In this document: piece after piece, positions 33,159 through 43,199 of the stretch
Position numbering within the stretch: the stretch's first letter is position 1
Layout of the letters: each line of letters begins with the position of its first letter
Source: Paragorgia papillata
Lineage: Eukaryota; Cnidaria; Anthozoa; Scleralcyonacea; Coralliidae
DNA: 64,000 nt
Reading direction: 5' to 3'
NCBI GenBank assembly: GCA_035771165.1
Contig: JAWNZC010000353.1
Location: 1,968,501-2,032,500 of the forward strand
The notes under the pieces: model-generated
Databases searched by the model: none
The model's input: only the letters and a program-made list of their open reading frames with translations
What the model was told of the DNA's origin: nothing
Made by a program: the position numbers and the translations under genes

Positions 33159-33524
33159 ATGTCACACTCGACAGACCATATTAATATACTAAAAGCGTTC
33201 AGTTTATCACAATTCAAGCAGAAAGTTGTATTGTCTACAAATCACTGTTCAAATCACGTCAAAAAGAGAAGTGTGTCGGAAGAAAAAATAGTGTTCACAA
33301 TAAATATTCCACTGCAGCAGCTTAGAAGTTGGCGTGATCTCAAAGATGGAGAATTGTTACGACCCTACTCGTACGTTCAAATTCTGAACGCTTTCATCAG
33401 GCATTACCGAGTACAAATAAAGGTAGACTGCAAGAGGATCAATGGCTTGCTGAGAAGAGCTTGTAGTGAGGCAAAGTGCACAAGCTGTAAGAGTGTGATT
33501 TTTATGATTTTTTCCACCTCGTAA
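33159..33524 (+). CDS. orphan 121-aa protein inside the 3.2-kb inverted-repeat element
   Basis: The ATG at 33159 opens MSHSTDHINILKAFSLSQFK and runs without stops to TAA at 33524. It includes RSWRDLKDGELLRPYSYVQI, LNAFIRHYRVQIKV and a Cys-rich tail (CSEAKCTSCK). A TATAAA box lies about 60 bp upstream (33097-33104, in GCTTATAAACGCG). Composition is mixed charged/hydrophobic and not repetitive, which fits a real small protein. I do not recognise a family. Its place in the only non-palindromic part of a transposon suggests an accessory or transposition-related role, or a first exon. No function can be assigned. Confidence 0.45.
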   Translation: MSHSTDHINILKAFSLSQFKQKVVLSTNHCSNHVKKRSVSEEKIVFTINIPLQQLRSWRDLKDGELLRPYSYVQILNAFIRHYRVQIKVDCKRINGLLRRACSEAKCTSCKSVIFMIFSTS

Positions 33525-33829
33525 AATTCTGCACGGGAAGCCATATTTCATTTCATACCGAAATAGAGAAGCGGTGAGCGATTGTAGGGGCCACCGAGGA
33601 GTTTATAGGGAACTCTGCGAAAGGCTGCTGTACAGTCAGCGCTGGCTCAAATGTCCGCAATTTCTGGCCATGTTGGACTGAAAGTTGATACATGGCGGTC
33701 TTGAATATTGGTTTTGTAATTATTTTCAATTTGCTCGTGTTAAATCGGAGATACATTTAAATGTTACGCAGCGTTACCTCCCTAAATACCTACTCTACAA
33801 CGCGTTACTTTCATTGGGAATGAATAGAC

Positions 33830-34535
33830 GAGTTCAAGGTTACGGACGCCATATTGAAAATGGAGTCTGGGGCGAGCGCGGTCAAAGGGGGCAAACGCCT
33901 TATATATATTTTCATATGTAAACTTCACGATTTTTTTTCAGTGGGTGAATGGTTTACGCTTGTTTTGAACGATTTCGGGTCCGTATCGTTTTGTAATTTC
34001 TGTAATACTTCAAGGAAACGTAGGGAAAGCTTTGTATGTTATTTTCGAAGGCTTGGAGGATTCTAAAATAAATCGCGATGGTTTGTTGAGGAATTGTAGG
34101 CGAGCGCTTCACTGATTTTGTCATGAAAATATTATTCTAGACTCTCTAGGTTCAGTTCACGTCCTTAAAAGTGCAATCTATCACTAACATTTAGAATACC
34201 TGCTCGTAAATTGGCTTGTTCATCGCTCCTCGCTCTGTATCAATAGGCGCGTGTACATACAATTCCGCAACAAACCATCGCGATTTATTTTTTAATCCTC
34301 CAAGCCTTCCAAAATAACATACAAAGCTTTTTTTATGTTTCCTTGAAGTATTACAAGAATTACAAAACGATACGGACCCGAAATCGTTCAAAACAAGCGT
34401 AAACCATTCACCCACTTATCAAAAATCGCGAAGTTTACATATGAAAATATATGGCGTTTGCCCCCTTTTTTCGCCCCAGACCCTTTGCCCCCCTTTTCAA
34501 TATGGCGTCCGTAAGCTTTAACTCGTCTATTACAA
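33830..34535. repeat. inner palindrome of the 3.2-kb element
   Basis: GTTACGGACGCCATATTGAA and the block TTTTGAACGATTTCGGGTCC ... AAATCGCGATGGTTTGTTG (33830-34095) are inverted at 34262-34535. The centre is about 34180. Confidence 0.9.
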
Positions 34536-35339
34536 AGAGATCTTACTGCTGATTGGATTAATGCATGGTTATTACTTGAGTATACGTCAACGGTTAAAGA
34601 GAATTCTAATGTCTCGTGGTGTTGAGAGAAGAATAAATCGTAGCGATATTTTCAAGAGGTTTTTCGATGCTTGGAAATGGAATTGCGTGGTAGTGGAAGT
34701 AGTATTGGGTATAGACAAATGACCCAAAGACTTTCACACGCCTAATCGCCTATGGCCTTTGTGTTGACATAGATACTGTTAGAAACCTATCCAATTGTAG
34801 GAATGAGCCAGCAAGCTATAACTCCATACGAAAACTATTCAAACGTTTTAGTTACCTTTTTAATAGAATCGTCCATGTTTACTCCTGTAGTGAGTGCTTT
34901 AAGATTGCTTCGGTTTTGCCATGTTTTTGCCCGTGCACGAAGATTGAGTCTGCGACATGATATTCAGCGGTCGAAAAAGTCGGGGGAAACAAAGGGCGAG
35001 AAAAAAAACTAAGGCCGGAAAAAAAACTAAGCGCGAGAAAAAACTAAGCGCGAGAAAAAGAAAACTAAGCACGATATTGGTAATATCAAACACAAAATTA
35101 GTATGGCACTAATCGGGCTCCGTAAAGAGCTGCTCTAGGCTCTAGCTCCAGGGAAGAATGTAATAATCTTGCAAAATGCTACATTATTGACGACAATTTA
35201 AACGAGCTTCAATGCGAGTTTAACTTGTTGGAAACATTTAAGTGACATTTAAGGTTATGAATACGTTAAACGTAGTTTACATATGTGTTACTTATTAATA
35301 ATATATAATATATGTCTCTACTATCAAAACTAAATCACA

Positions 35340-35490
35340 TGCTTCACCAATGTGATGTGTTCAGCACTTTTCCGTTCCGCTTGCCATGTTACAAAATCGC
35401 ATGTGATCACATGTGGTTCACATCTGATCACATGTGGTTTACATGTGATCACATGTGATCACATGTGATTTTGGAACATGACACGTGGAA
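35340..35490. repeat. cluster of CACATGTG / TGATCACA palindromes
   Basis: TGATCACATGTGGTT and TGTGATCACATGTGAT recur in about 100 bp. Each is self-complementary. CACATGTG contains an E-box core, but any regulatory role is unsupported. Confidence 0.85.
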
Positions 35491-35617
35491 TTTTTATAAA
35501 GGAGGATTCACGGATAGGATTGCATTGATCATGCACTGCTGTAACAAAGGTCATGTGTGAGTGAAAATAATTTTCGGTTACATAATTAATAAAAATGAAA
35601 AAATTGTTAGACGTATA

Positions 35618-35765
35618 CAAGGCCTGTTTATATAGAGATGAGTTACTCTGTCAGTCAAGTCACTCGGTCAGTCAAGTTACTTGGCACATGCAGCACATCA
35701 TGTGTCACAAGATTATTACATATACTGTTTTTCCTACCATAGTGTCTATATGAGACAAATGAGCG
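35618..35765. mobile_element. partial MITE, GTTTATATGGAGGCGAGTTAC family
   Basis: GGCCTGTTTATATAGAGATG with AGTTACTC resembles the end of the element at 13791. GTGTCTATATGAGACAAATGA resembles its internal part. The right terminus is lost. Confidence 0.65.
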
Positions 35766-36685
35766 TCTTCCCCTGCTGAGAGCTAAGAAGTTAATTGCCT
35801 TCATTTGATTATGGGTTAGCTGTGTCTTTACTCGTGCAAAGACTCGATTTGTTTAAAATTGTGTTTGTACGAACGGATATTTGTACAGATTTCTGTTCGT
35901 ATATTACGCAATCCCTTCGCAAATGATTCCTAGCCTGCGTACAGGCGCTCATATTAAGCTCCGCTGCTCAAAGCAGCGTAGCATTTCAGAAACATTCCAA
36001 CAGGAAGATTGTACAAACTACAAATGTAAACAATCTGAATTTAATAGCAGTTCAAACCTCGCCACCACCTCCAGGGGATTTTCAGTGAGAAAAGACTTTC
36101 TTGTGAAGGTAAAAGACAACTACGTTTAATATTACGATTGTGTGTTGCTGACTTTGAAAAACATTTATATGACAAACTTACCGTTGTTATCATGTCGAAG
36201 AAAATCCTCGACCTCTAACTGATTTATTTTACGGCTAATATGTATAAAAGTGGAAATAAAGATTTCTCACAAAGTTCTGATCAATCGCAATCAAGAGTTA
36301 AAAAATAATATAATAATAGCAATACTATTGGAGAGTAAAGGCTCACTTTAGACGTCGCCCTTGTGTCGAGTAAAATCTAATTATTTAGCTTAAATACCAG
36401 CACAAATTCATCACAAGTCCAGCGTATGAAGACAATGTCAAATATATAAAGGTCAAACTCGGTTCAAATCTATGAGAACATCATGAATTTCAAGAACGGC
36501 GTGGATTCATACTATGGTTTTTAGTCATAAAACGTGGCCAGTTCTATTGACTGGCACCATTTTGATTTAATTGAATAGATGTACGACATATAAGGTAATT
36601 AATCACATAAAGATCTGACGAATAATACCCTGGATACCAGAGGTTCATTTGTATTCTATTCATGCATGGGTTAAATATTAATATA
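35766..36685. other. no gene recognised
   Basis: An 82-codon plus-strand frame at 35881-36129 lacks an ATG context or family match. Otherwise the stretch is AT-rich sequence. Confidence 0.4.
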
Positions 36686-36689
36686 TATC

Positions 36690-36805
36690 AGACTGGGCAA
36701 ACTTGGGTGGAGTGGGCAAACTCGGGTGGAGTGGGCAAACTTGGGTGGAGTGGATAAATTTGGGGGGAGTTGGCAACCTCGGTTGGAGTGGACAAACTCG
36801 GGTGG
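36690..36805. repeat. 19-bp minisatellite GGGCAAACTCGGGTGGAGT
   Basis: Six consecutive 19-bp units. The first three are nearly identical; the last three are diverged. Confidence 0.95.
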
Positions 36806-36959
36806 TGTTACTGGAGTGGGGAAGAGAGTGTTACTTGGGCTACAGACTACACAAGGTTGCCTGTGGAGTACGCTAAAGGTTTTCAGCTCAATAACGAGGC
36901 AGCACTTCACTTGCGATAGTAACTTCTAGTCTTATATATATATTAACACTGCAGCCAGA

Positions 36960-37330
36960 AAAACCGGTGGTTATGTTATTACCCATCGATAAAAATGGGA
37001 GTTGTTTTTTCCCCCGTTTTTTTTTTGGTCGGGGGGGGGCGGTTAGGTTATAGTAATTTATTTGAAATTATTTAACAGCTGAAAATATGATTATGATTAT
37101 AGATTTAGGGCAGGTGTTGGGATAGTTTATAATAAAAAGAATGGAAGGTGGTGTGTGTGTGTGGGTGGGGGCACGGGGTTACGTTATAGGCATTTTTTAA
37201 AACTATATCAATAGCTGAAATGTAGGTTTTGAATAGGTCATAAGTTTAAAAAAAGTAGGAGGTGAAAGGGTGCAGTTAGGTTATAGTAGGGTTTTTTTAA
37301 TTTAAGCTTTTCTGGGATTGAAGGCAAGGT
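36960..37330. repeat. degenerate tandem repeat around GTTAGGTTATAG
   Basis: Three blocks at about 37040, 37175 and 37275 each read G-rich tract, GGTTA(G/C)GTTATAG, A/T run, then AGCTGAAA or similar. The period is about 100-140 bp, strongly diverged. Confidence 0.55.
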
Positions 37331-37487
37331 GCAATAATAATAAACAAAGGACACGAGGGGTTGCATTAATGTATTTCTACTATAAGCTTTCAATAGAATC
37401 GTTCTATTATAACATATACAATAGTCGCATAAAATAATATATTATATATACGTTGTATGTTGTCCATATTTATGATATCACAGTCAC

Positions 37488-37588
37488 TTAACACTTTGAG
37501 GCCTGGACTTCTCCCTGTGCTGAATAAAATCGTCTGGCGTTAGCCAGGATAAACCTTACAGACTCGTCGTCCGGCTTCAAATGGTTAA
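37488..37588. mobile_element. TTAA MITE with TAAAATCGTCTGGCGTTAG core, copy 2
   Basis: Bounded by TTAA at 37488-37491 and 37585-37588, with inverted termini TTAACACTTTGA and TTCAAATGGTTAA (imperfect). The core is at about 37524. Confidence 0.8.
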
Positions 37589-37599
37589 TGAGATAGGTT

Positions 37600-37692
37600 T
37601 TAACAATTTAGCCTGTACCTCTCTCTGTGCTGAATAAAATCGTCTGGCGTTAGCCAGAATAAAATACTCGTCGTCAAGCTTCAAAGTGTTAA
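37600..37692. mobile_element. TTAA MITE with TAAAATCGTCTGGCGTTAG core, copy 3
   Basis: Bounded by TTAA at 37600-37603 and 37689-37692. The right end TTCAAAGTGTTAA is the exact inverse of the left end of the neighbouring copy at 37488. The core is at about 37634. Confidence 0.8.
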
Positions 37693-37699
37693 AAGGTTT

Positions 37700-37850
37700 T
37701 CATACAAGAGACTGAAGTTATGATTGGGTTTGTCTCTATAAACAAATCCTTGAATAAGTGTATATAAGTTTGAGGAAGTATAAATAACAGAAATTTGTTA
37801 TTCTATTTTTGGCTTATTATGATGTGTGGATTAGCAAGGTGATTTCGCCT
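37700..37850. repeat. SRCR-module intron repeat, left of the LINE
   Basis: GAGGAAGTATAAATAACAGA with AATTTGTT and the preceding TGATTGGGTTTGTCTCTA match 42510-42600. The homology breaks at the LINE and resumes at about 41426. Confidence 0.75.
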
Positions 37851-37890
37851 AATGCTGATTTGTAGCTGAGTAAATCGTTGTACGTCGGCA

Positions 37891-38244
37891 TTACTTAGTA
37901 CATGCCCCTCGATGAGACACCAAGCCAGCCCTGCTGCCAGACGGGCGTCCACATATGTCACAGGCGATTCCGGTGGCGTCTGCTTTCCCAGGGTCCTTGC
38001 GGCGGAGTCTTGTCTGTCGTCTTATCTGCACACGCTTTTTTCGCCACCGCTCCATCCCACTCCAGACCATCTTTCTCCGTGCTACTCGATCCAGAGCAAT
38101 ATCTTCCCATCCGTCACGGATCTCACACTGTCCTAAGACTTCCTTCAGCGTGTCTTTGTACCTCAATCTTGGGCTTCCTTGCTTTCTCGTTCCAGTAGCC
38201 AACTCACCGTACAAGTACGCTTTCGGGAGCCGCTCGTTTCCCAT
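37891..38244 (-). pseudogene. LINE ORF C-terminus with CCHC-like zinc finger
   Basis: Reads GNERLPKAYLYGELATGTRK, RLRYKDTLKEVLGQC, then RRKMVWSGMERW, and ends with CDICGRPSGSRAGLVSHRGA and a terminal Cys. The C-x2-C ... H-x4-C-type finger after the RT domain is typical of this LINE group, in which it follows the RLRYKD...LK segment. It probably helps nucleic-acid binding during target-primed reverse transcription. A frameshift separates it from the RT part. Confidence 0.8.
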
Positions 38245-38399
38245 ACATAAACGTGCCTGCCCACCGAAGCTGTCTTCTCTTAAGGATTACCGCCATCTCC
38301 GTAAATGCTTGTGTCGTTTTGAGAGACTGGCCCTCTAGCATGATAGTTGGTTCCACGTACTCTGCTGATGGTGCAGGCTGATGCAGGACCTCTGTTTTC

Positions 38400-39842
38400 T
38401 TAACATTTTATCTGAAGACAGAAGTTATTCGCTGCAGAGGCAAACGTATCCATCAGGCGTTGTAAGGCTTGTGCTGAATGACCGAATAGGCCGCAGTCGT
38501 CGGCAAACAAAAGATCGCGAATAAGAAGTTCGTGAGTTTTCGTCTTTGCTCTCAGCCGTGACAGGTTGAAAAGACCACCATCCGTCCTAACATTCAGGTA
38601 TATACCATCAGTATTAGTCCTCAGCGCCTCGTTGAGCATAGCTGCAAAAAATAGAACAAACAGGATGGGGGCGATGACGCAACCTTGCTTGACACCTGTT
38701 GTTATCTCGAAGTTCTCAGAAGTTTCCCGCCAGCGCAGACTTGTCCCATCATTCCGTCGTGGAGCTGACGTGTGGTGGCGATCAACTTGCGTGGAGCTCC
38801 GAGCTTCTCCATGACCTGCCATAATGCCTCGCGGTTGACCGTATCAAAAGCCTTGGTTAGGTCTATGAAGACAGCATAGAGTGCACGATTTTGCTCGATG
38901 CACTTTTCCTGCAGTTGTCGAGCCGTAAAGAACATATCGATTGTACTGCGTGCAGCTCTGAATCCGCATTGAGACTCAGACACAGTGTCCAGGAAGTTTG
39001 TTACAATCCTTGCTGGATAATCTTCGCGAGGACTTTTCCGGCTACTGCTAAGAGCGATATGCCCCGATGGTTACCACACTCCGATCTGCAGCCATTGCTC
39101 TTATAGATGGTTATAATGGTAGCATCCTTGAGCTGCTTAGGAACGATCTCTGCGTCTGCCATATTCTGGTGAATAGGTCGAGCAGCTTGATAGCAAGCTC
39201 ACTTCCACCATATTTGAACACCTCAGGTGGTATACCGTCTTCTCCAGCTGTTTTACCGTTAGGCAGGATTTTGATGGCTTTCATAACCTCATCCAGAGTG
39301 GGAGGATCGCCAGCGGATTCGACTATTGTCCGACTTGTCATGGATGGCACCGAGTGATCGTTTACCGTGGAAGGGGGGTTTTGCAATTCGCTGAAGTGCT
39401 CCTGCCATCTCTCCAGGACATCCTGCTGGTCAGTGAGAAGTTTATTACCATCAGCTGTTTTGAGCGACGCGAATCCAGTTCGTCTAGGGTCATTCACTTC
39501 GTTGACAAGCTTATGTAAGACCTTTAAGTCGTGAGTGTCAGCACATTTCTTGATCTCATATGCTTTCCTTTCTATCCATTCACTCTGATATTTACGCGTA
39601 GCCGACTTTAGGTTTGCGGCAGCCTCCTTTAGGCGATTTGTTGTCGCCCTTGTTTGGCGGTTGAGCGAGGCCTTCTTTGCACGGTTCTTTTCCTTAATAA
39701 GCGGAATAATATCCCTGTGATTTTCAACAAACCAGTCGGTGTCCTTCCTTCTGGTGGTGCCCAGAACATCCAAGGTAGTCCTCGTCATTATGTCCCTTAG
39801 AGCAATCCATTCCTCGTTTACGGTTGGGTTTACATCCACCAA
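38400..39842 (-). pseudogene. LINE reverse transcriptase, frameshifted
   Basis: The minus frames give the linker NPTVNEEWIALRDIMTRTTL, then PNGKTAGEDGIPPEVFKYGG, ATIITIYKSNGCRSECGNHR, GISLLAVAGKVLAKII, CGFRAARSTIDMFF, motif A FIDLTKAFDTVNREA, motif B GVKQGCVIAPILF, and motif C LLFADDCGLFG. The catalytic Asp pair is present as FADD. At least three frame changes and one stop lie between these blocks, so no full protein can be made. Copies DNA from its own RNA at a nicked chromosomal target. Confidence 0.88.
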
Positions 39843-39959
39843 GTCTATGACCTTGCAACCTGACGTTCAATTCCGCTTCTAATTCAGCCCTCTTATCGGT
39901 CGACCTTAGCGCTCCAACGTTCAGCTTTGGAATCCGTTTGCACGTCCGTCTTGCTTTCG

Positions 39960-40720
39960 GCTTTAAGCTTTATCTCAGACGACTTAACAGGAGCCTGTGA
40001 TCAGTCTGGCATTCCGCACCTCTCATCACGTGTGTCTGCATCACGTCTTTCAGATCCCGCCTTCTAGTGATCATATAGTCAATTAGATGCCAGCGTTTGC
40101 TTCGGGGGTGCATCCACGTCCCTTTGTGGGCGTTTTGAAAGAAAGTGTTTGGAATGGCCAGATCGTACTCTGCGCACTTTGACAATAGGAGTAAGCCATT
40201 GTTATTGACCTTGTCTACACCATGTTTACCAATTTGCTCGGGCCATATGTTAATGTCCTGGCCCGCACGGGCATTGAAGTCGCCGGCGATGACAAGCTTA
40301 TATCCCTTTGGCGTGTCCTTGATCACATAACTTAAGGCCTCGTAGATGGCTTCCTTCACCTCGTCTGTGTAGGCCTAAGTTGGCGTATAAACGCTGATTA
40401 ATGTAAGGTACTTGCTGTCCCTGAGCGGTATACGGACAACCATGATGCGCTCGTTTATGGCGCGCGGGGAGCTTTCGAGCCTCACCGCAATGTCAGATTT
40501 CATTACAATAGCCACTCCCTGGAGTCGTTGCATTTCTTCTGGAAGGCCGCTCCAGAAATATGTGTAACCCGAACTCTTTTCCGTAACTTGACCGCTGTCC
40601 ACAAAGCGTGTTTCACTCAGGGCCGCGATGTCGATCTGGTATCTTTGCAGTTCCAGTGCCACCAGAGCTGTCCATCGTACAGCCGTAGTTTTATCTTGCA
40701 ACGTTCGTACATTCCATTTT
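39960..40720 (-). pseudogene. LINE apurinic-like endonuclease domain
   Basis: Reads WNVRTLQDKTTAVRW, IAALSETRF (catalytic Glu), GVAIVMKSDI, LISVYTPT, then a single in-frame TAG, then VKEAIYEALSYVIKD, LVIAGDFNARAG (catalytic Asp/Asn), LIDYMITRRR and CQTDHRLLLSRLR (catalytic His). This is the exonuclease/endonuclease/phosphatase fold that nicks target DNA in LINEs. Only the TAG at about 40373 and the absence of an upstream ATG (a TGA precedes WNVRTL by one codon) spoil it. Confidence 0.88.
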
Positions 40721-42064
40721 CAGATCCATAGGTCAGTCCGTTTTGCTTCTGCTGTTTTCATACCGCTATAATGGTTTCCAAGTGACCGCGGTCTGCCACC
40801 CGAATTCAATGTGCGCTCGCCATGTTTGACCCACCTTTTCTAGGGTCGTCCCCAGGTGGGGAGAGCAGGGCCATAGACGTGTTGCCGGAGCATCTTTAGA
40901 GCACGTGTAGATACAACGACCAGCGCTTCAGGCCGCCAACGTGCATTTTTGAGACTAGCATCCTCCAGTGAACCGTCACCTGACACCGTTGCCTCTCCAC
41001 CATCGCCGTTGGACTTGGACCAAGGTCAGGTCAGGTCAATAAACGATCTGCCACTGGTACCATGTAACCTAGTGCAACCTGCCGCATGGTCGAGTCGCCG
41101 GCGACTAAACCGACAACCCCATCAGTCTCTGAACTGATGTGGTGGGTGTGTGGGCACCCGGCAGGAATAAAAACAAAACCCGCTAAAGGGCGGAGGAGCT
41201 CACTCGAGCCAACGGCCAACCACCCCAACTATGGGTTAAATAGCAGAGTCACGGTGGGTGTTCCAGGCGATTTGGTTGTTACCCATCTAGCGGCTGTTGG
41301 CGCACCGCGCAAGGTGCTTGCGGAGTACCCGTGGGCGATCTCCTGTTACTGGAACTTCCGGCCAATTCGCTGCATCGACACTGACTGGCAGTCGTCTGGC
41401 TAGGCCTGTCGACGAGTGTCAGTTTTCAGCGAGGTTGTTTTATTATAACATTTTAAAAAGCTGCACAAAATTCGTTATAGACGATACGTTGCTCATAATG
41501 TGTGCATATTAGGGTCACTTGGGAAATCTTGATTTGAGATAGCCAGTTATCTCAAAAACTGAAGGGAAATATACTAATTTCGTCAATATCAGATAAAAAA
41601 GACTTTTTTAAATTAGAATGGTTAAAAAAAATTAGAGAAATTAATTACAAACTAAAAATCTCAGCATGTAAATGTGACAAATTATACTGCAAAGGGCTGA
41701 ACACTGTAGAATCCAGCGAAGTGGAATTGAGTGTTGTGTAGTGCATTAAAGTGCAGTTAATTGCAGGTTTAGTGGATACCAAACAAAACATTTTCAGTCA
41801 AGGTAAACATTGCCATATTTGAATTTTTTTTGTTTCTGTAAATGCAATTTTATATGATACACAGTAAATATGGAATACAATATGACTCTATTAATTTTTT
41901 GATTTTAGTTTTTCAATGTAAGTAATGAGCGGTCTTCACCGGTTTGCAAAGATCTCTCAGGAACCAATTAGGTCGCACAAAAATCGCGTTAGGTGTTGCA
42001 TGCATTTACGAATTTGCATCAATTTCTTTTCGGAATTGAGCTAAACAATTTGCAATTGATTTAC

Positions 42065-42385
42065 CTGATCCGTTATTACATAGGACACCAGCATCTCCGT
42101 AGTGCGGACACCCGGTTCTCCCCCATCCCCAATGGCTACAATTGGCCAAGTACTGTTCACTTCCTGTACATTTAACGCCACCTAACCATACTTGTCCACT
42201 ACCATCTGGCACATCCCCACGTTGAAGAGCTGCTCTAGCTCCTGGAAAGCCAAGTTGTCGACAAACTACATTAGCATCGTTCAAGTCCCAGCCGTAATCA
42301 CAAACCGTCCCCCATCTCCCATAAAGGATTTCGACACGTCCAATACCAGATTTCTTAAATTGTCCTTGCAATCGGATAGGATTAC
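42065..42385 (-). CDS. SRCR-domain exon, copy 1 (one-codon deletion)
   Basis: Scavenger receptor cysteine-rich domain, an extracellular ligand-binding module. The exon runs from a CCATAG acceptor to a GTAAAT donor, phase 1 at both ends (321 nt). It reads IRLQGQFKKSGIGRVEILYG, RWGTVCDYGWDLNDANVVCR, QLGFPGARAALQRGD, VWLGGVKCTGSEQYLANCSH, then CPHYGDAGVLC. Six cysteines fit the group A number, although group A domains are usually split over two exons. Relative to copy 2 it lacks the Asn of LYNGRWG. Symmetric phase means it can be added or skipped without changing frame. No neighbouring exon of the same protein is visible, so it may be one module of a larger receptor gene or a stranded exon. Confidence 0.85.
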
Positions 42386-42970
42386 CTATGGAGAACAGTC
42401 AGAAATTTAATTTTTTATGGTAAAAATAATGGCATAAATATTCGAAAAACAATTTATTTAAGAAAGTTAGTGCAATTCGGTTAATTTATACCGGCATGGT
42501 TATGATTGGATGTGTTTCTACAAAAAAATCCTTGAGTAAGTATATATAAGTTTGAGGAAGTATAAATAACAGAAATTTGTTTTTCTATTTTTGGCTTAGT
42601 ATGATAGCGGACATCATTGTAGATATTTTAAGCTGATAATCTTTATTTGTAAAAATATTTAAAAAAATGTCTTATATTAAGTTCTCAGTAAGGTTGTTCT
42701 ATTATAACATTTAAAAATGCTGCATAAAAATAATATATGTACATTACAGCCACTAGGGAAATTTTTATTAAGATAGTTATCTCAAAATATACCAACTTCG
42801 TCAATAGCAGATAAAATTTCAAACGACAATAACGAAAAGCTAGCAATATTTATGTAACATCTATCTATTTTGTTTTAAGTGTGTTTCGCCTGCAGTAATT
42901 CGCTTTTGCTGTTGCAGTGACTCAGCCAAAATACTTTTCGTTCTGTTTCATTCTTTTTATTCAGCGTTGC

Positions 42971-43080
42971 GTAACGCGCGTGGCTAACGCGCGTGGCGTG
43001 ACGCGCGTGGCGTAACGCGCGTGGCGTAACGCGCGTGGCGTAACGCGCGTGGCGTAACGCGCGTGGCGTAACGCGTGACG
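42971..43080. repeat. 14-bp CpG-rich minisatellite GTAACGCGCGTGGC (7 units)
   Basis: Seven units, one of 13 bp and one with GTGACG. Copy 2 has one unit more. The array is strongly CpG-dense in an AT-rich region. Confidence 0.98.
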
Positions 43081-43199
43081 TAACCCGCCGCATAACGCGT
43101 GTCGAACGGATCCGGAAGCAATTGTGCGCATCGAGTAAGCTACATAAGCTTAGTGTTGAAGTATAGTTAATGCAGCGTCTTAAAAACATATTTAGCAAG

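Larger units (their letters stand above)
31911..35122. mobile_element. 3.2-kb inverted-repeat DNA element with subterminal minisatellites
   Basis: CGGAGCCCGATTAGTG at 31911 is inverted at 35122 as CACTAATCGGGCTCCG. Pairing continues through TTTTGTG...TTGGTAATATCA. The subterminal arrays of TTTTTTCTCGCGCTTAG-type units (about 31985-32275) and their complement (about 34975-35065) also pair, as do CGACCGCTGAATATCATGTC and CATGTTTTTGCCCGTGCAC. The arms total about 0.5 kb with unequal array lengths. Flanking TA suggests a TA-target superfamily. It holds an uninterrupted 121-codon ORF (33159-33524) and an inner palindrome (33830-34535). Confidence 0.8.
31618..35215 (-). pseudogene. relic SRCR exon split by a 3.2-kb transposon
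   Basis: 31640-31910 and 35123-35215 align end to end with the SRCR exon and intron at 41935-42300. Shared words include CAATCGCGTTAGGTGTTGCA, TTACATAGGACACC, ACTGGCCAAGTACTG and GAGCTGCTCTAG. Many substitutions and small indels destroy the frame, so it is an older third copy of the SRCR module. The interruption begins after CGAAGACCTA and ends before TAAAGAGCTG, so the duplicated dinucleotide is probably TA. Confidence 0.8.
37850..41425 (-). mobile_element. near-full-length non-LTR retrotransposon (LINE), about 3.6 kb
   Basis: On the minus strand, in order: a GC-rich 5' leader (41425-40727), an apurinic-type endonuclease (40720-39960), a linker and reverse transcriptase (39842-38400), and a C-terminal zinc-finger region (38244-37891). 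Both flanks are SRCR-intron sequence (homology stops at about 37850 and resumes at about 41426, GTTTTCAGCGAGGTTG), which sets the length. The element is clearly richer in GC than its surroundings. It has a handful of frameshifts and single stops, so it is dead but young compared with the other LINE remnants in this window. Confidence 0.85.
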
